The position numbers were made by a program, and so were the translations under genes. From Cycas panzhihuaensis (lineage: Eukaryota > Cycadophyta): DNA of 64,000 nt. A model generated the notes under the pieces. It had not been told where the DNA came from, ran no database searches, and worked only from the letters and a program-made list of their open reading frames with translations. Below, piece after piece: positions 53,951-64,000 of this stretch. The stretch covers positions 4,836,001 to 4,900,000 of the forward strand of contig CM041465.1 in NCBI GenBank assembly GCA_023213395.1, given 5' to 3'. Position 1 is the first letter of the stretch. Every line of letters starts with the position of its first letter.

Positions 53951-54660
53951 GAGAAGTCCAAGATCATCATCTCAAAACTTCTCTTCAAATCATCTTGGAG
54001 AATATGAATCATCTTAGTGTCACTACCAGTGATCACTAAGTCATCTACATACAAGGCAACAAAAATTACATGGTTTTCCATTTTTATATCTGATTAGGAT
54101 CGAAGTAGATCGATGAAACCCATGTCTCAAGAAGTAGTCATCGATCTTTAAGTACCATGCCCTTGGAGCTTGCTTCAAGCCATATAACGCCTTCTTTAGG
54201 CGATATACAAGATGCTCCTTGCCTTGTATTTTGTATCCGGGAGGTTGCTCCAAATACACCTCCTCCTGAAGATCGCCATTAAGAAAGGCGCTCTTCACGT
54301 CCATCTGGTAAATAGGCCATTTGCATTGAGCAGCTAAGGCCAAGAGAAGTCTGATGGTATTCATGTTCGCCACTGGTGCAAAAGTTTCTTCATAATCTAT
54401 GCCTTCTTTTTGTTTAAAACCTTTTGCGACAAGGCGTGCTTTCTGCCTTTTAAGTGAACCATCAGAATGGAATTTGGTCTTGTAGACCCATTTGCAACTG
54501 ATTGCCTATTTGTGTTTAGGCAATTCAACCAAATTCCAAGTACAATTCTTTTCAATAGAATGGATTTCTTCATCCATGGCAGCCTTCCAATTTTCATTTT
54601 AGAAGCCTCCTCAAAAGTGGAAGGCTCATCAACACAAAGCACTTCAGCCATAAGTGCATA
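53951..54660 (-). pseudogene. CopA-3 reverse transcriptase
   Basis: [60 protein letters not shown], then a frameshift near 54080 and [16 protein letters not shown] with an intact YVDD. Upstream words [11 protein letters not shown] mark the shifted entry of RT. Confidence 0.85.
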
Positions 54661-55078
54661 ATTGGTTTGCTGCCGATATTTAGATGGACGTTTTCCTTCA
54701 ATGATGTGATCGTCCTGAACTGTTTGTGTGTACCATTTGGGTAACTTTTGAATTGAAGTTACTTGAACCTCAAGATCTTCTGGTGTAAGTGGTTGGTCAA
54801 CAGAAGATGTGCTTGGATCAAGTGGAGCAAATTCAGTTGAAGTAGGCGGTCCACATGGTGCAGATGATGAACATGGTGTAGAGGATTGAGAGGGAAGGAA
54901 GGCCTCAACAATCTTCTTGCCTTTGTCAATGGGAGGTTGCATGGATGTTGTTTGCACCTCACGGTGATCTTCTTCAACAAAGATGACATCTCTTGAGAGA
55001 TGCATTTTCTTCCCTATAGGATCATACAACTTGTAGGCTTTGCTGTGAATGGCATAACCTATAAAGATGCATTTTAGA
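54661..55078 (-). CDS. CopA-3 integrase/RT linker
   Basis: Open frame: KLYDPIGKKMHLSRDVIFVE, a Ser/Pro-rich stretch, then KLPKWYTQTVQDDHIIEGKR and SKYRQQTNYALMAEVLCVDE. It is the normal bridge of the polyprotein and has no stop here. Confidence 0.7.
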
Positions 55079-55860
55079 CTATGCTTGTCTAATTTCTTCC
55101 TTTGTTGATCGGGAATGTGCATATAAGCAGTGCACCCAAAAGTCCTCAAATGGCTGACAGTAGGCTTTTTGCCAGACCATGCCTCCTCGAGTGTCATGTT
55201 GGTGACTGCTGTAGTAGGACTGCGATTGGCCACATTGGCAGCTGTGTGAAATGCTTACTTGATGGCTCGAGTGAGTGAGTCCTTGTGCATGCATCATAGC
55301 TTTGGCTTTATTGGCCAAAGTTACATTCATCCGTTCGGAGACTCCATTTTGTTGAGGAGTGTGAGGTATCGTCGGTTGTCGTCGAATGCCGTTATCCTTG
55401 CAATATTGGGTGAATTCATTTGATGTAAATTCACCTCCATTGTCTGTCCTGAATGTTTTGATTGAATGGCCAGACTCATTTTCCACTTCAAGTTTGAATT
55501 CTTTGAACTTGGAAAATGCTTCAAATTTGTGTTTGATGAAGTAAACCCAAACTTTGTGAGAAAAATCATCAATGAAGGAGATATAATACAAAGCTCCTCC
55601 AAAAGATGATGTGGACATAGGTCCACACAAATCCGAATGTACTAGCTGCAGAGGATGTGATGCACGCCACGCTTTGCCTTTAGGGAAAGGCAAGCGATGC
55701 TGAGTTCCCATAATGCACGCTTCACAAAGACATTTCGTTCCATAAATCTTAGGAAGCCCATGTACCATGTTCTTGTTGATCATTTGCCTCAAATTGTCTA
55801 AGCTCAAATGGCCTAGACGTTGATGCCAAAGTTGCATCTTGGACAAGTAAGGAGTGACAA
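55079..55860 (-). CDS. CopA-3 integrase, catalytic residues intact
   Basis: CLCEACIMGTQHRLPF, LVHSDLCGPMSTSSFGGALY, FRTDNGGEFTSNEFTQYCKD and QQNGVSERMNVTLANKAK give D, D and E in order. A frameshift near 55265 separates the core from MANRSPTTAVTNMTLEEAWS and RTFGCTAYMHIPDQQRKKLD. It is the least damaged integrase core in the window. Confidence 0.88.
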
Positions 55861-56287
55861 TGGAACCAGAGTAAGCAGAATCAAGTGTTATATTATTTGC
55901 ATCCATCTTGTAGAGGCCTTGATCCTCATAGCCAACAACTACTACTTGGTCTTCTTTGTCACTAATTATACATTTCCCGTTTTGGAACAATACACTCATC
56001 TGTTGCTTGTCCAACTGACTAACAGATAGTAAATTTTTGTCCATTGAAGGTATTAAATAGGCATTGCCATCGGGAAATGTGGAGGAAGGATTTGATGAGG
56101 AAAAAAATGGAGTGATTGTGCCTACTCCAGAAATTTTGGTAGATTGATTATTCCCAAAGGTCATTGATTGACCTTTGCCTTCCTTGATGTTGGTGAGGAG
56201 CTCTTCACTTCTAGTCATGTGTTGTGAAGCTCCAGAATCAATAATCCAAGTTTCATCAACCTTGGATGTCTGATATGCACAAAACAT
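55861..56287 (-). CDS. CopA-3 protease and pre-integrase
   Basis: Same frame as the integrase: ETWIIDSGASQHMTRSEELL (D-S-G-A active site), KGQSMTFGNNQSTKISGVGT, NLLSVSQLDKQQMSVLF and, at the edge, LWHQRLGHLSLDNLRQMINK, the H-H pair of the zinc domain. Confidence 0.85.
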
Positions 56288-57250
56288 TTTGTCTTCATCT
56301 GCAAACTGATTAGAGTGGCATTGATTGCCACCTCTGAAGCCCCCCCTTCCTCTTTGACCTCCTCAATAGGCACCTCGATTTGGTCGAGGGGGTTGTTGCT
56401 GCTGATGTTGAAACCGTTGCAGATTGGCCGGCGTGGCTTCTTTGTCATTGGTCTTCTTTGGTGTGGTCTTCTTGTTGTTAACCTTGTTGGCGTGGTTGCT
56501 GTTGTTGTTGGCGTAGGTCTGCTTGCTTTTTCCGACACTCAGGTGCGATGTGTCCAGGTTTGCCACAATAATGGCATACAACATTGGTCCTTGAAGATCC
56601 AATGTTCATGTTCCCAAACTGCTTTGAAAGTGCAGGTTTGGGTTGTTGTTTGGCCTTTGAATTGGCCGTAAATGCACCTGATCTAGATGGTCCCTCCTCA
56701 TTATCCTTAGTGTAGATTTGTTCTTCTTGAAGTAGCAGACTTTCAAATTCGTTGAATGTCATAGTTTTGAGGGAACCATCTCTTGTAGTAGACGAAATAA
56801 AGCCATTGTAGTCTTTTGGTAAGGCTTTGGTGATGGATGTGATCAATTCATCCCTCGTTCTTTGGACTTCCAAGTGTATTCGGTTCATTACATCCCTCCT
56901 TGAGGGAGGAAAGAAAGACCGACCTGGGCTTGATAAACTTAATAGAATACAATTTTGCTTTAACCATTAAAATGCGAGCTTGATCTCGCCTTTCATACAA
57001 TGAGGACAAGGTGTCCCAAGCTTCCTTAGAAGTGTTAGCACCGGCAATATTCTGATCTACATTTACATCAACAATCATGTGAAGGAATGCCAAAGCAATT
57101 TCATCTTTGGCTTCCCAAGCAGCAAGCAAAGCATCATCAGGTTGCACGAATATTCCCATTGATAACGGTGTTGGTCGGTAATCTCGTAAACATAACTCCA
57201 AAATTCGTTCATGATTAGCAAGTTCTAAGTGAGTCTCTTCCATTCTTAAT
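56288..57250 (-). pseudogene. CopA-3 Gag
   Basis: Three frames: AWEAKDEIALAFLHMIVDVN and SKEAWDTLSSLYERRDQARI (57243-56848), then ITKALPKDYNGFISSTTRDG, LKTMTFNEFESLLLQEEQIY and one zinc knuckle CHYCGKPGHIAPEC followed by a glutamine-rich stretch (56888-56478), and a last shifted piece to 56290. Breaks near 56870 and 56490. Confidence 0.85.
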
Positions 57251-57479
57251 AATTATCTTGTCCTGTTAACCGAATAGTGCATGCATTTAGCATGTTTATG
57301 GCAGCCATGTTTCAGTTTATAAACACTTGAAGCTAACAGATAACTTGGAAACTCAAAGCTTTCGTCGCTTAAGTTCCACCTTCTAACAAAACCAACAGTC
57401 CTGATCTTACTAGAAGATCCAACAACTGAATGGAATGATGAGGAGTGGAGGACTAGGCTATGGAGTTGGTCCAACTTGA

Positions 57480-57735
57480 TCTTATAGAGGAGATCCAAAT
57501 GTTGGCCAAGTTAAATCTAGGACAAGGCAGGTAGGGTTGATCTGCATGGACGTACCATGCTTTCCACAGGATTCACATTTCAATAACACCCTTTTCGAAC
57601 CTCCTTGCCCTCAAGCAACCTTAATTGTCATGCACTGACCGTACGGTCGGTTGGTCCCCTAGGGAATGCACCAAGCTTAAGGTTAATTTAGAGACAAGGT
57701 TTGAACCTTTTTCGAGCCTCTCCAACAGATTTTTA
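57480..57735 (-). other. Conserved noncoding leader block (CopA-3)
   Basis: Counterpart of 30640-30895; nearly the same text, for example AATCTAGGACAAGGC and GGAATGCACCAAGCTTAAGG. See there for its possible role. Confidence 0.6.
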
Positions 57736-58370
57736 GTCACTTTTTAGCAGATTTTAAAGTGAACTTAGGTTTCTTTTTGCTTGGAAAATGTACGTATGAA
57801 AAATGCTTTGATTAAGCTTTACAAAAAAGTGGCTTCAAGAGGAAGCAATGTAAGTACATGTATATGAACACTTGTAGTGTTTTTTACAATGAACACCTTA
57901 ATGAAAATGTAGTGCTATGTTGATCCAAGTAAGAAACCAAATGCTTGATTACAATAAGTTTTGCAAGGTACTTTTTGAAAAAAAGCTCAATCTTGAAAAG
58001 TAATGCAAAACTTGTGATGAAGATACAAGTGGGTTCCTTTTAATGTTGAACAAATGAGGGTAAGAGAGCCACTTGCATGAAAAATGACATCAAGCACCAA
58101 GTGTTGGGACTTTAAATTAGCCCCAACGATAAAAAAAAGTGATTTTTATTAAGTATTTGAGCCCTCTTTGAGACTAAGGGCAATAGGTCACCATGCAAGG
58201 TGCCTTAAAAGTGTTTTAAAAATTAGTGATGAGTATCACTTTTTGATAAAAAAAACACTTAAAATCACTTAATTAACACTTGTTCAAACAATAACTAAGT
58301 GTTAAAACTTTTAAGAGCCAAAACATAGGCTGAAATTTGAAAAAAAAAATTTGCAATTTGCACACTAAGG
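57736..58370 (-). other. CopA-3 leader, AT-rich segment
   Basis: AT-rich, no ORF of note; corresponds in position to 30896-31600 of CopA-2 but with weak similarity. Confidence 0.5.
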
Positions 58371-58990
58371 ACTGAGTGTGGGGCCCACAGCTGGTCATTG
58401 CAAGCAATTTGAGGACAGTGGGCGATCTTGAGGGCAGACAGGAGGCAGTGGGACAGAACAAGCTGGAATGGACAATGGACAAATTGGCTGAAAGTGAGGA
58501 CAGTTGGACGGTGAGCAGTGAGCACTTCCGAGGCTTTGGGATGTCTGATGAGGGCAGTGGACGAGCAACATTTGGAATGGACAATGAACCGGTCGAAAGT
58601 GAGGACAGTGGAGTGAGCAGTGAAAGCACTTGCCGAGGCTTGGATGTGCAGTGAGGACAGTGGGCAGTGAGCAATGGACAAAACATTGGAATGGACAGCA
58701 GAGCAGTGGCCGAAAGTGAGGACAGTTAGACGGTGAGCAGTGAGCACTTGCGAGGACTGCTAGGATGTCTGATGAGGATAAAGGCAGTGAACAGTGGGAC
58801 AACATTTGAATGGACAAATGGTACTGAAAGTGAGGACAGTGGACGGTGAGCCTAAGCACTTCTTGAGGCTAGCGGGATGTGCAGTGAGGACAGTGGAAAA
58901 GCAATGGAATGGACAATGGCCGTGGAAAGTGATGAGACAGATGAGCACTTGCGAGGGCGTGGCGTTCTTTGAGGAGGCTGGCACTTGCTC
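58371..58990 (-). repeat. Tandem repeat of about 110-118 bp in CopA-3 leader
   Basis: On the plus strand about five imperfect units share GAAAGTGAGGACAGT (about 58490, 58600, 58717, 58825), GGAATGGACAATGG and GAGCAGTGAGCACTTGCGAG. Not similar to the CopA-2 repeat at the same place. Confidence 0.8.
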
Positions 58991-59214
58991 AGGGATGTGT
59001 GGGCGAGAGGAGCTAAGGACAGCTAGTTGGAGAACTGTTCAAAGTTCAAAGATCTTCTCCACAGTTTCAAAGATTTTCCACTATAGAGAGTGGATCTTAA
59101 GTCTTAGATCGCCTTCAGAGTGCGAAGGTCGTCACTAAGGGGTGTTGCTTTCTTCAAAGAACTCCTTGAGCAGCTGCAAACAAAAAAAAGAACAGAGGGA
59201 ACTAGTCTCCTCTT

Positions 59215-59226
59215 GCTCTGATACCA
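59215..59226 (-). other. CopA-3 primer-binding site (initiator tRNA-Met)
   Basis: Minus strand TGGTATCAGAGC, 2 bp inside the 5' LTR, same spacing as CopA-2. Confidence 0.92.
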
Positions 59227-59228
59227 AA

Positions 59229-59784
59229 TGTGAAAAGAGGCTAGATGGCCTCAACAGTCCCTAGATCTAGAAACTAGCATCACTCTAGTTCTAATTGCAG
59301 AAATATAAACAAGTATAATAAACTCAAGGCAAAGAGAAAGCAAAGAGACAAAACATGAATGAAGGAGCAAGAGAAAATGATACCCAATATGTGGAGTTGG
59401 AATTGGTCCAACCTCCCAAGAATGAACAGTTTGATTAGCAAACTGATAGCATAACAATGTCTGACTCCAACTCTTGTGTGAGACAATGAGGAGAGGTCTC
59501 ATTATATAGAGTGAAATGAGAGACCTAAGGCCTTGGATGTTTGACAAGTGTCAAACATCCAAGATACATGCCTTGCATGTTGGACATGTGTCATTTTGGG
59601 CTCTCATGTGAGCAAAAGTGCATGAGGGTCCATTTGACCCTTTAGTGACAACGTTGTGTCACTAGAAAGAATGTGGGTGTGCACTTTATCACTTAAGTCA
59701 TAAGTCACCCCTAAAGTAAAAAGTGCATATATTACATGAAAAATAAAAGTACATTAACTTAACATTTAAACATAAGGTTTAACA
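59229..59784 (-). repeat. CopA-3 5' LTR (556 bp)
   Basis: Pair of 52551-53103; inverted repeat at 59532-59563 intact, 18-bp palindrome with one changed base. Confidence 0.93.
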
Positions 59785-59920
59785 TATTTTGGCATATAAA
59801 CTATGGGAAAGATGGAATGCAACCTTGTACTAACCAGAGGAATGCAAGTACGATCCGTACGAAGGTATGCACAGCAAAAAATAAGGAAATACCTGATGTC
59901 TGGGTACGTATTACAAGTAT

Positions 59921-59970
59921 GTACCTTTTCAGGTACGCAATACAGGGTGTGTACCTTTTCAGGTATACTA
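59921..59970. repeat. Two GTACCT-TTTC-AGGTAC hairpins in GypB-2 LTR
   Basis: GTACCTTTTCAGGTAC (59921-59936) and GTACCTTTTCAGGTAT (59951-59966), exactly 30 bp apart. Same motif class as in 24330-24900. Confidence 0.8.
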
Positions 59971-60420
59971 GTAAACAAAACAGTACGCATGACCATAGCA
60001 TACCTAAAAGCGCCCAGATCTAATGATGTCAGCCAGGACAGAGATATGTACAGACGTATAGACGGGAAAGAGACCATTAAAGAAATGTAATCATGTGATT
60101 AAATGAAAAGGTACATTGGTTACAAAAAGGTATGGATATGACTTGGGTCATAACCTTTCACTCAGAAGGCATCAAAAGGAGGTATTTAATGATACCTTGG
60201 GAATCAATGCAACAGTGAGAGCCAAGTATTCAATCGATGAGGCAACGCAAGAATACAAGTACCAAGGAAGATAGAACAAATTGATACGCAAGAATACAGG
60301 ATACGCTCCAGAATTGAATGTATTGATCTTATTACTTAATAAAGTGAAGAGTTACATGGTAAATTGTGTATTTTCTGTGCCATCTGGTTTAGTATTGCAA
60401 GAGTAACTTCTCAACGCTAA

Positions 60421-61410
60421 CCACTAACTGGTGCACTCCAAAGGACAGGTGGCCGATTACTTTCCTATGCTACGTAAAGTAAGGGAATCTAGAAGGGTCC
60501 TCCAATATACCCGAAGGCACGTGGAGGCTCAATCTTATAGCTAGGTTCTATCTAAGGACTACATAAGCAAGTTAATCGCTTTGCTTCACGCGCAAGTGTA
60601 TACCCACATACACTTGGCGCGAAATGACAAATTCCTTTGATTTTTAAAGATCCTCGATACATGATTTGTAGCATTCCTAAAATCATAAAAGGAAATTAGT
60701 TTTACAAGGGGAATTTATTATGGTGAAGTCAATTTTTAAAAGAAGAATCATTTATTTTATTTTATTATGATGTCAAATTTTTGGAGGGAAAAATAAGAGA
60801 TTCAAGGCTATAAATAGAATAGCCTCCCTCATTTGCAAATCATCTTGGAGAATTTTATTATGAAAGGATAATGGCCTTCTGCCTGCTTGAGGGTCACTCT
60901 CGCCTTGAAGAGGGTTCAACTTTGTTGGACGTTGTATCAAGTGCATTTATTCTGTTAATACTATTTTCTATTGTTTACATATATTGTTGTATCTCTGTAT
61001 GAATGATGTACATCTCTACTAAATGAGATATATTTATAAGGGTTTTACTACTGTGAATACATGTTATCTGTTGTAATCTATAGTATTGAAAAATATTATC
61101 TATGGTGCACCACTGTAAATATATCATTACCTGCTGGAACTATTGCTTCTATCTGTCGTTCTTGAGAGAGGCCCGCTACACGATTTCTGCCTAACAACTA
61201 GAGCTAGGAGAAAGACAGGAGTCTTGTTGCCCACTTACAGATGATCATAAAATTTAGAAAAATAGTAACAACACAAAAACGAAAATGGAAGCAAGAGAGG
61301 GTTTCTAGAATTTTCACCGAGGGGAAAAAAATCTTGCTTTTTCTTTGCTCCTTTTGTTGCTCTTGCTTCTTTTGATCTTGTTTTTTATGTCGTGGATGAT
61401 CGACAACTTG
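60421..61410 (-). other. Possible LTR-like piece and TRG-type leader
   Basis: 60700-61130 is AT-rich with TATAAATA at about 60815-60822 and no ORF. 61200-61410 has purine/pyrimidine-biased text (minus: AAAAGAAGCAAGAGCAACAA) next to a primer site, so it may be the leader of an element lying left of the TRG-2 LTR. Confidence 0.4.
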
Positions 61411-61422
61411 GCTCTGATACCA
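61411..61422 (-). other. Primer-binding site left of the TRG-2 LTR
   Basis: Minus strand TGGTATCAGAGC, 2 bp outside the LTR end at 61425. A primer site here means that this LTR also served as a 5' LTR for sequence to the left. Confidence 0.85.
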
Positions 61423-61424
61423 CT

Positions 61425-61890
61425 TGGAATGTGACTTTCCCAACTATTTACTCATACATAGAAATGATAATGGAAAATAGATAGGAAATGCAACACTTAT
61501 ATTGATATTAGAAACTAATTATAGAAATGAAGTTGTTAAATTATTTAATAAAGATCATTAAATATCAAGAACATCGAAACAAGCATCAGAAACATAATGC
61601 AAATACCATTAACTCATAATCAGAATATCTACATCATAATGATGACTCCACAACAATGACTCCATAATAATCTCTGCCTTGACTCCATGTCCTTTTCTCT
61701 ACCTCACTCATTTATTTATACACCACAAGTGAGAATATATAGGATGAGGTGTGGGATATGTGGGACCCATCAACCTCTAACACGACCAATGACATATCAC
61801 CTATTAATTGACCAATAAACTATAGACCACCTACTTGCACAAATATACATTACAATAATATTCTAATATTTGATTCCCTAAAGTTTAACA
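61425..61890 (-). repeat. TRG-2 LTR (466 bp)
   Basis: Plus-strand ends TGGAATGTGACTTTCC and AGTTTAACA. TATA box at 61713-61720 (reverse complement TATAAATA). Purine tract (reverse of CCTCCCCTTAATG) on its right, primer site on its left. Weak similarity to the TRG-1 LTR around the TATA box and the ATGGAGTCA repeats. Confidence 0.82.
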
Positions 61891-62699
61891 CCTCCCCTTA
61901 ATGCACATTTGAGAATTTTTTGAATTTGCAACGTCTTGTTCTTAGAATTGTCTTGAAAATATAGTGTCTTCAGTTTAGTCTTCAACTTCACACCTGTAGT
62001 GATGTCCTTGTAGTAGTCCTTGAGAGTAATGGTCCTTGAAATTAGCATTTTTCATCTTAGTGTGGAACATTAAATCCTTCATCATACAAAAGATATAGTA
62101 AATCATATTTGGTTCAACTTGAGCTTGATGTAGATCTTGTAAGTAATCCTATAGGTAACCATCAAAAACATCTTGAAATTCAAAGTTTATATTAAGCATG
62201 TCTTCAACCATTATTTCAATCAAAACTTGTTTGTCTTCATGTGAATAATTACCATTAATTGAGTCAACATCAAGATCTGAAGATAAGACATCAAAAGAAG
62301 AATCAACATCACTTGAAACATTTGAGAAATGAGCATCGACATCCTATATGAATTCTTCTTCATATCCAACAACAAGTTATTCAACTTTTGAAGCAAAGTC
62401 TTCATCAACTTGTAAACAATTCGAATTTAAACCAATACTCAAACTAGGAACATTGTTGGAACTTGAATCAACAGATAGAAATGAATCACTAGACTTAACA
62501 AAACAATTAGATTCAAATTCATTCTCCTTTAAAATAATAGGAACATCTTGAGAAACTTTGATACTTTAATCACAATCATCAATAGTCGGTTCATCAATCT
62601 CAACATGCTCAGTAACCTCGTCAATAGTCTTAACACATTCAATGGTAGTCTCTTTACATTCATCAATTGTTTCATCAATACCCACAATTACTTCATCAA
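61891..62699 (-). pseudogene. TRG-2 acidic region downstream of Gag
   Basis: A minus-strand frame rich in Asp, Glu and Ser, for example DEVIVGIDETIDECKETTIE and DVSSDVDSSFDVLSSDLDVD, with some stops, then QVEPNMIYYIFCMMKDLMFH near the end. No protease, integrase or RT motif. Function unknown. Confidence 0.55.
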
Positions 62700-63176
62700 T
62701 ATTTTAACATACCTTTCCACCACCATTACAGCAGTACTTTCTTCATCCTTTTTACCTATATCATAATCGTCAATAATTTTGTTGCCCTTTTCAAGATCCT
62801 CGTGTACCTCTTCAGGAGTCTTTCCATACACATCCTTTAAAAGGTTCCAAGCTTCTTTAGCAATACCAACATTATGAATTGCATAGGTAAGAAAATGGTA
62901 GGAAGAATGAATCTCATCTTTATTTAATGCAGTAAGAATAACATCAATTATTGTTCTATTCTTTTTCCTAAAATTTTCTTCCCCTTCTACATCAATTAAG
63001 GCATCATATCAATCAATGATAATTTTCCATAACCTTTTGTACACAAATATACTTTCCATTTTGATTGCCCAGTATCAATAATTTGTTCCTGTGTACTTAG
63101 GTAAGGGAAACGAAAGGTCTGTTAAGTAGTACTCATTCTTTTCAGGTACAAAATTGATAATGCCACTCAGCTTCAT
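62700..63176 (-). pseudogene. TRG-2 Gag
   Basis: Start at 63176: MKLSGIINFVPEKNEYYLTD, LPKYTGTNY, stop, IKMESIFVYKRLWKIIID, then ENFRKKNRTIIDVILTALNK, YHFLTYAIHNVGIAKEAWNL and LKDVYGKTPEEVHEDLEKGN. This is the copia gag (UBN2-like) core with two stops. Matches TRG-1 6265-6393 and 11562-11800. Confidence 0.78.
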
Positions 63177-64000
63177 GACTATAAGAATGAATTGATCAAC
63201 AGTGCATCACACAAGATTCATGCATCCACTTCAAAACTAAAATAACTTTATCAAATCTACAACAAACATCTTGAATCAGACTCCAAGCTATAGTACTCTG
63301 AATGGGGATTCCAACAATTCAAACATTTTGGAAATCGGATGCCTGGTTGAGGAGATATTGCAAAAATTGTAAAGTGACCTCCTTACAATCAAAAATTTGA
63401 ACTAGAGTGAACTTTAGCTCTTTTTTCCTTTCAGTTGTGGTCATCTACCAGATTTCAATTCATAATCCAATCTTATTAAACTTATATTTGACTTTGCAAA
63501 AATTATTAAATCCACTTTACTCTATTTCACGTTCGTGAATTTCAAAATGGATCCAATACAATTAAATGTAACTCGAAACTTTAAAAAAATAAAAAACCTA
63601 AGTTTTGGAAGATTGAACCTGCACAGATCGAATTGCAAATTAATCAAAATCATCCATCAAATGATCTCTTTCCTTGCAAGCAATGTAGAGACAGACATCT
63701 CTTCTCCATGCAGTCTTCATTCTTTTGAATTTCAAACTACATGCAGGAATGATCGTTCCTCTGGTGACTCTCAGTCCAAAACTGAGCTTTACCAACAATC
63801 AATGGTGTGATCTCTAGATCCTGTCTTCGTTCTCTAATGGTGACCAGAGTATTCCACGCAACTGGACTACTCCTCCTTTCTCTCACAGCTAAATTTCTTC
63901 GCAGAGTTCGGCATATGTTATTCCAATGGACAACTCCTCTGTAATCGAATCACCATGGTGAGTGATGGCTTCTCCTTTCATTCGGAGTTCTTCATCCTCT
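63177..64000 (-). other. TRG-2 leader
   Basis: Upstream of gag on the minus strand. An open frame on the opposite strand (63535-63810) looks random. Purines and pyrimidines are mixed, without clear structure, and the primer site and 5' LTR would lie beyond 64000. Confidence 0.45.

Larger units (their letters stand above)
52551..59784 (-). mobile_element. CopA-3: full-length Ty1/copia element
   Basis: 7,234 bp, LTRs 52551-53103 and 59229-59784, perfect TSD TATTT (52546-52550, 59785-59789), tRNA-Met primer site. Same family as CopA-2 with a different LTR inner end (about 100 bp) and a different leader repeat. LTRs differ by roughly 15 positions plus a small indel (about 3%), so it is older than CopA-2. 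Gag-pol is mostly readable but frameshifted. Confidence 0.95.
52536..60415 (+). repeat. GypB-2: probable solo LTR, split by CopA-3
   Basis: TGTTGGGGTATATTT (52536-52550) continues at 59790 to about 60415, 641 bp in total. It resembles the GypB-1 LTR at the start and at CTTATTACTTAAT...GAAGAGTTACATGG (GypB-1: CTTATTGCTTAAT...GAAGAGTTACGTGG). Flanks CCTAA (52531-52535) and GCTAA (60416-60420) could be a TSD with one mismatch. No internal gypsy sequence flanks it, so a solo LTR is likely. Confidence 0.6.
61425..64000 (-). mobile_element. TRG-2: gag-only LTR element related to TRG-1 (continues beyond window)
   Basis: 3' LTR 61425-61890, then on the minus strand a Gag starting at 63176, an acidic region and no pol. 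Gag matches TRG-1 over its whole N-terminal half. The 5' LTR lies outside the window. The sequence between 63177 and 64000 would be the leader. Confidence 0.8.

Noticed and set aside
58273-58859. Long Cys/Ser/His-rich minus-strand frames that look like a secreted repeat protein
   Set aside because: They are translations of the CopA-3 leader tandem repeat; similar frames open in all three phases because the unit lacks stops, and no start or domain is conserved.
63535-63810. Plus-strand 91-residue frame near the right edge
   Set aside because: No recognisable motif and opposite to TRG-2; probably chance.

Overview
This window is intergenic DNA from a large, repeat-rich seed-plant nuclear genome. 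I found no intact host gene, tRNA, rRNA or CRISPR array. Nearly everything that can be explained is LTR retrotransposon (Ty1/copia and Ty3/gypsy types), plus one decayed LINE. Copia elements primed by initiator tRNA-Met, very long gypsy elements with a tRNA-Asp-like primer site, and deep nesting point to a plant. Large gaps, old elements and slow turnover would suit a gymnosperm, but that is only a guess.

Layout. CopA-1 (1-727, +) is the 3' end of a copia element, followed at once by an inverted LTR fragment of the same family (728-1034). 1035-3150 is unassigned. Pieces of a minus-strand gypsy (GypX: 3151-3915 and 13504-14326) are split by TRG-1 (3921-13503, TSD TTTTC). TRG-1 is a gag-only LTR element without pol. 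Its gag is split by CopB (6394-11556, minus), and its leader holds an antisense fragment of a UBP1-like RNA-binding protein gene. CopC-1 (14327 to about 15700) is a copia LTR plus leader. A LINE (about 16690-17009, resuming at 41600-42590) holds a three-layer nest: GypA (17010-41594, TSD CTTCT), inside its gag GypB-1 (19569-34101, TSD ATAGC/ACAGC), and inside GypB-1's 3' ORF CopA-2 (25870-33038, TSD AATCA). CopC-2 (42952-48881, TSD CCATA, minus) sits just downstream. 48887-52535 is AT-rich and mostly unassigned. CopA-3 (52551-59784, TSD TATTT, minus) is inserted in a GypB-like LTR (52536-60415). The window closes with TRG-2 (61425 to beyond 64000, minus), another gag-only element related to TRG-1.

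How it fits together. TSDs and reading frames that resume across insertions give the order LINE, then GypA, then GypB-1, then CopA-2. LTR divergence falls in that order by eye, with CopA-2 youngest at about 1%. GypB-1, CopC-2, TRG-1 and TRG-2 lack essential pol functions and would have depended on enzymes from other elements. GypA and CopB carry mutated catalytic residues. No element here looks able to move by itself now.

The most unusual signals are: a cluster of conserved palindromes in all CopA LTRs, arrays of small GTAC-containing hairpins in the GypB family, two unrelated tandem-repeat blocks at the same leader position of two CopA copies, the gag-only TRG family with a captured gene fragment, and extra ORFs downstream of integrase in the gypsy elements. 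All coordinates and similarities were read by eye; nothing was searched or aligned by program.
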